This document shows, in pieces, positions 15,565 to 15,640 of a DNA stretch of 15,640 bases. Below the pieces are notes generated by a model. The model was not told the DNA's origin, made no database searches, and saw nothing but the letters and a program-made list of their open reading frames with translations. The position numbers were made by a program, and so were the translations under genes. How positions within the stretch are numbered: position 1 is the stretch's first letter; the number at the start of each line of letters is the position of its first letter. This DNA comes from Pseudomonadota bacterium. GTDB taxonomy: Bacteria; Desulfobacterota; JADFVX01. The stretch spans positions 1-15,640 of the forward strand of contig JADFVM010000248.1 in the NCBI GenBank assembly GCA_015222555.1, read 5' to 3'.

Positions 15565-15617
15565 ATTCACATTCGAAGTGCAACAGTAGATCTTGGATTC
15601 ACATTTGAAGTGCAACA
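15565..15617. repeat. two 21-bp direct repeats, 32-bp period
   Basis: ATTCACATTCGAAGTGCAAC plus A (15565-15585) recurs as ATTCACATTTGAAGTGCAAC plus A (15597-15617), with one difference and 11 bp between copies. The unit contains a TTCGAA/TTTGAA core. Repeated subterminal units of this kind occur at insertion-sequence ends (transposase sites) and in repressor or initiator arrays. The window ends 23 bp later, so the context is cut off. Confidence 0.6.
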
Positions 15618-15640
15618 CCCGGTTGTTCAAAAAAGACTTC

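Larger units (their letters stand above)
15310..15640. other. regulatory region upstream of the VIT-vWA gene, no gene seen
   Basis: It holds, from right to left on the minus strand, two direct repeats, a 12-bp dyad, a sigma-54 promoter and a Shine-Dalgarno. An open frame on the minus strand (15391-15630, 79 residues) has no protein-like composition and runs through the repeats, so it is not taken as a gene. Confidence 0.6.

Noticed and set aside
15565..15617. CRISPR array
   Set aside because: There are only two repeat copies with an 11-bp gap, far below spacer length, and no cas genes.
15391..15630. 79-residue minus-strand frame upstream of the VIT-vWA gene
   Set aside because: It runs through the direct repeats and the dyad, has no ribosome site that I can see, and its composition is not protein-like.

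Overview
This window reads as chromosomal DNA of a Gram-negative, probably anaerobic or facultative bacterium. A deltaproteobacterial (Desulfobacterota-like) origin is my best guess. The grounds are a giant pyruvate:ferredoxin-oxidoreductase-like enzyme, a sigma-54 activator, two good -24/-12 (sigma-54) promoters, an LplT-Aas lysophospholipid recycling protein and a rhombosortase. The taxonomic inference is from gene content only and is weak.

Layout, left to right. Positions 1-440 are non-coding leader with some dyads. A 1569-residue 2-oxoacid:ferredoxin oxidoreductase (nifJ-like, +) occupies 441-5150. It is followed by a convergent sigma-54 activator (5199-6740, -), whose real start is a TTG behind a good Shine-Dalgarno and a near-consensus sigma-70 promoter. 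Divergent from it is a three-part LplT/PlsC/acyl-ACP-synthetase fusion (aas, 6949-10356, +) with its own sigma-54 promoter. The activator and aas thus form a plausible regulator/target pair. In apparent operon with aas lies a CREST/alkaline-ceramidase-like membrane hydrolase whose N-terminus only makes sense if translation starts at an AUU codon (10408). Next come a small palindrome, a decayed gene for a secreted protein broken over three frames (11201-11458), and an alpha/beta hydrolase (11585-12433, +).

The right part is on the minus strand: a secreted VIT + von Willebrand A protein (13186-15309) and, just downstream, a rhombosortase (12430-13110). The VIT-vWA protein ends in a Gly-rich, short hydrophobic, Arg/Lys-rich tail of the kind rhombosortases process. 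The pair therefore looks like a dedicated enzyme-substrate sorting system, parallel to the known proteobacterial sortase/VIT-vWA pairs. A strong -24/-12 promoter precedes the VIT-vWA gene, with a 12-bp dyad about 100 bp further upstream in the usual place for an activator site. The right edge carries two 21-bp direct repeats that look like the end of a mobile element or a binding-site array.

Two themes link the genes: membrane-lipid turnover (aas, CREST hydrolase, alpha/beta hydrolase) and envelope protein sorting (rhombosortase with VIT-vWA substrate). Sigma-54 control is apparent in both.
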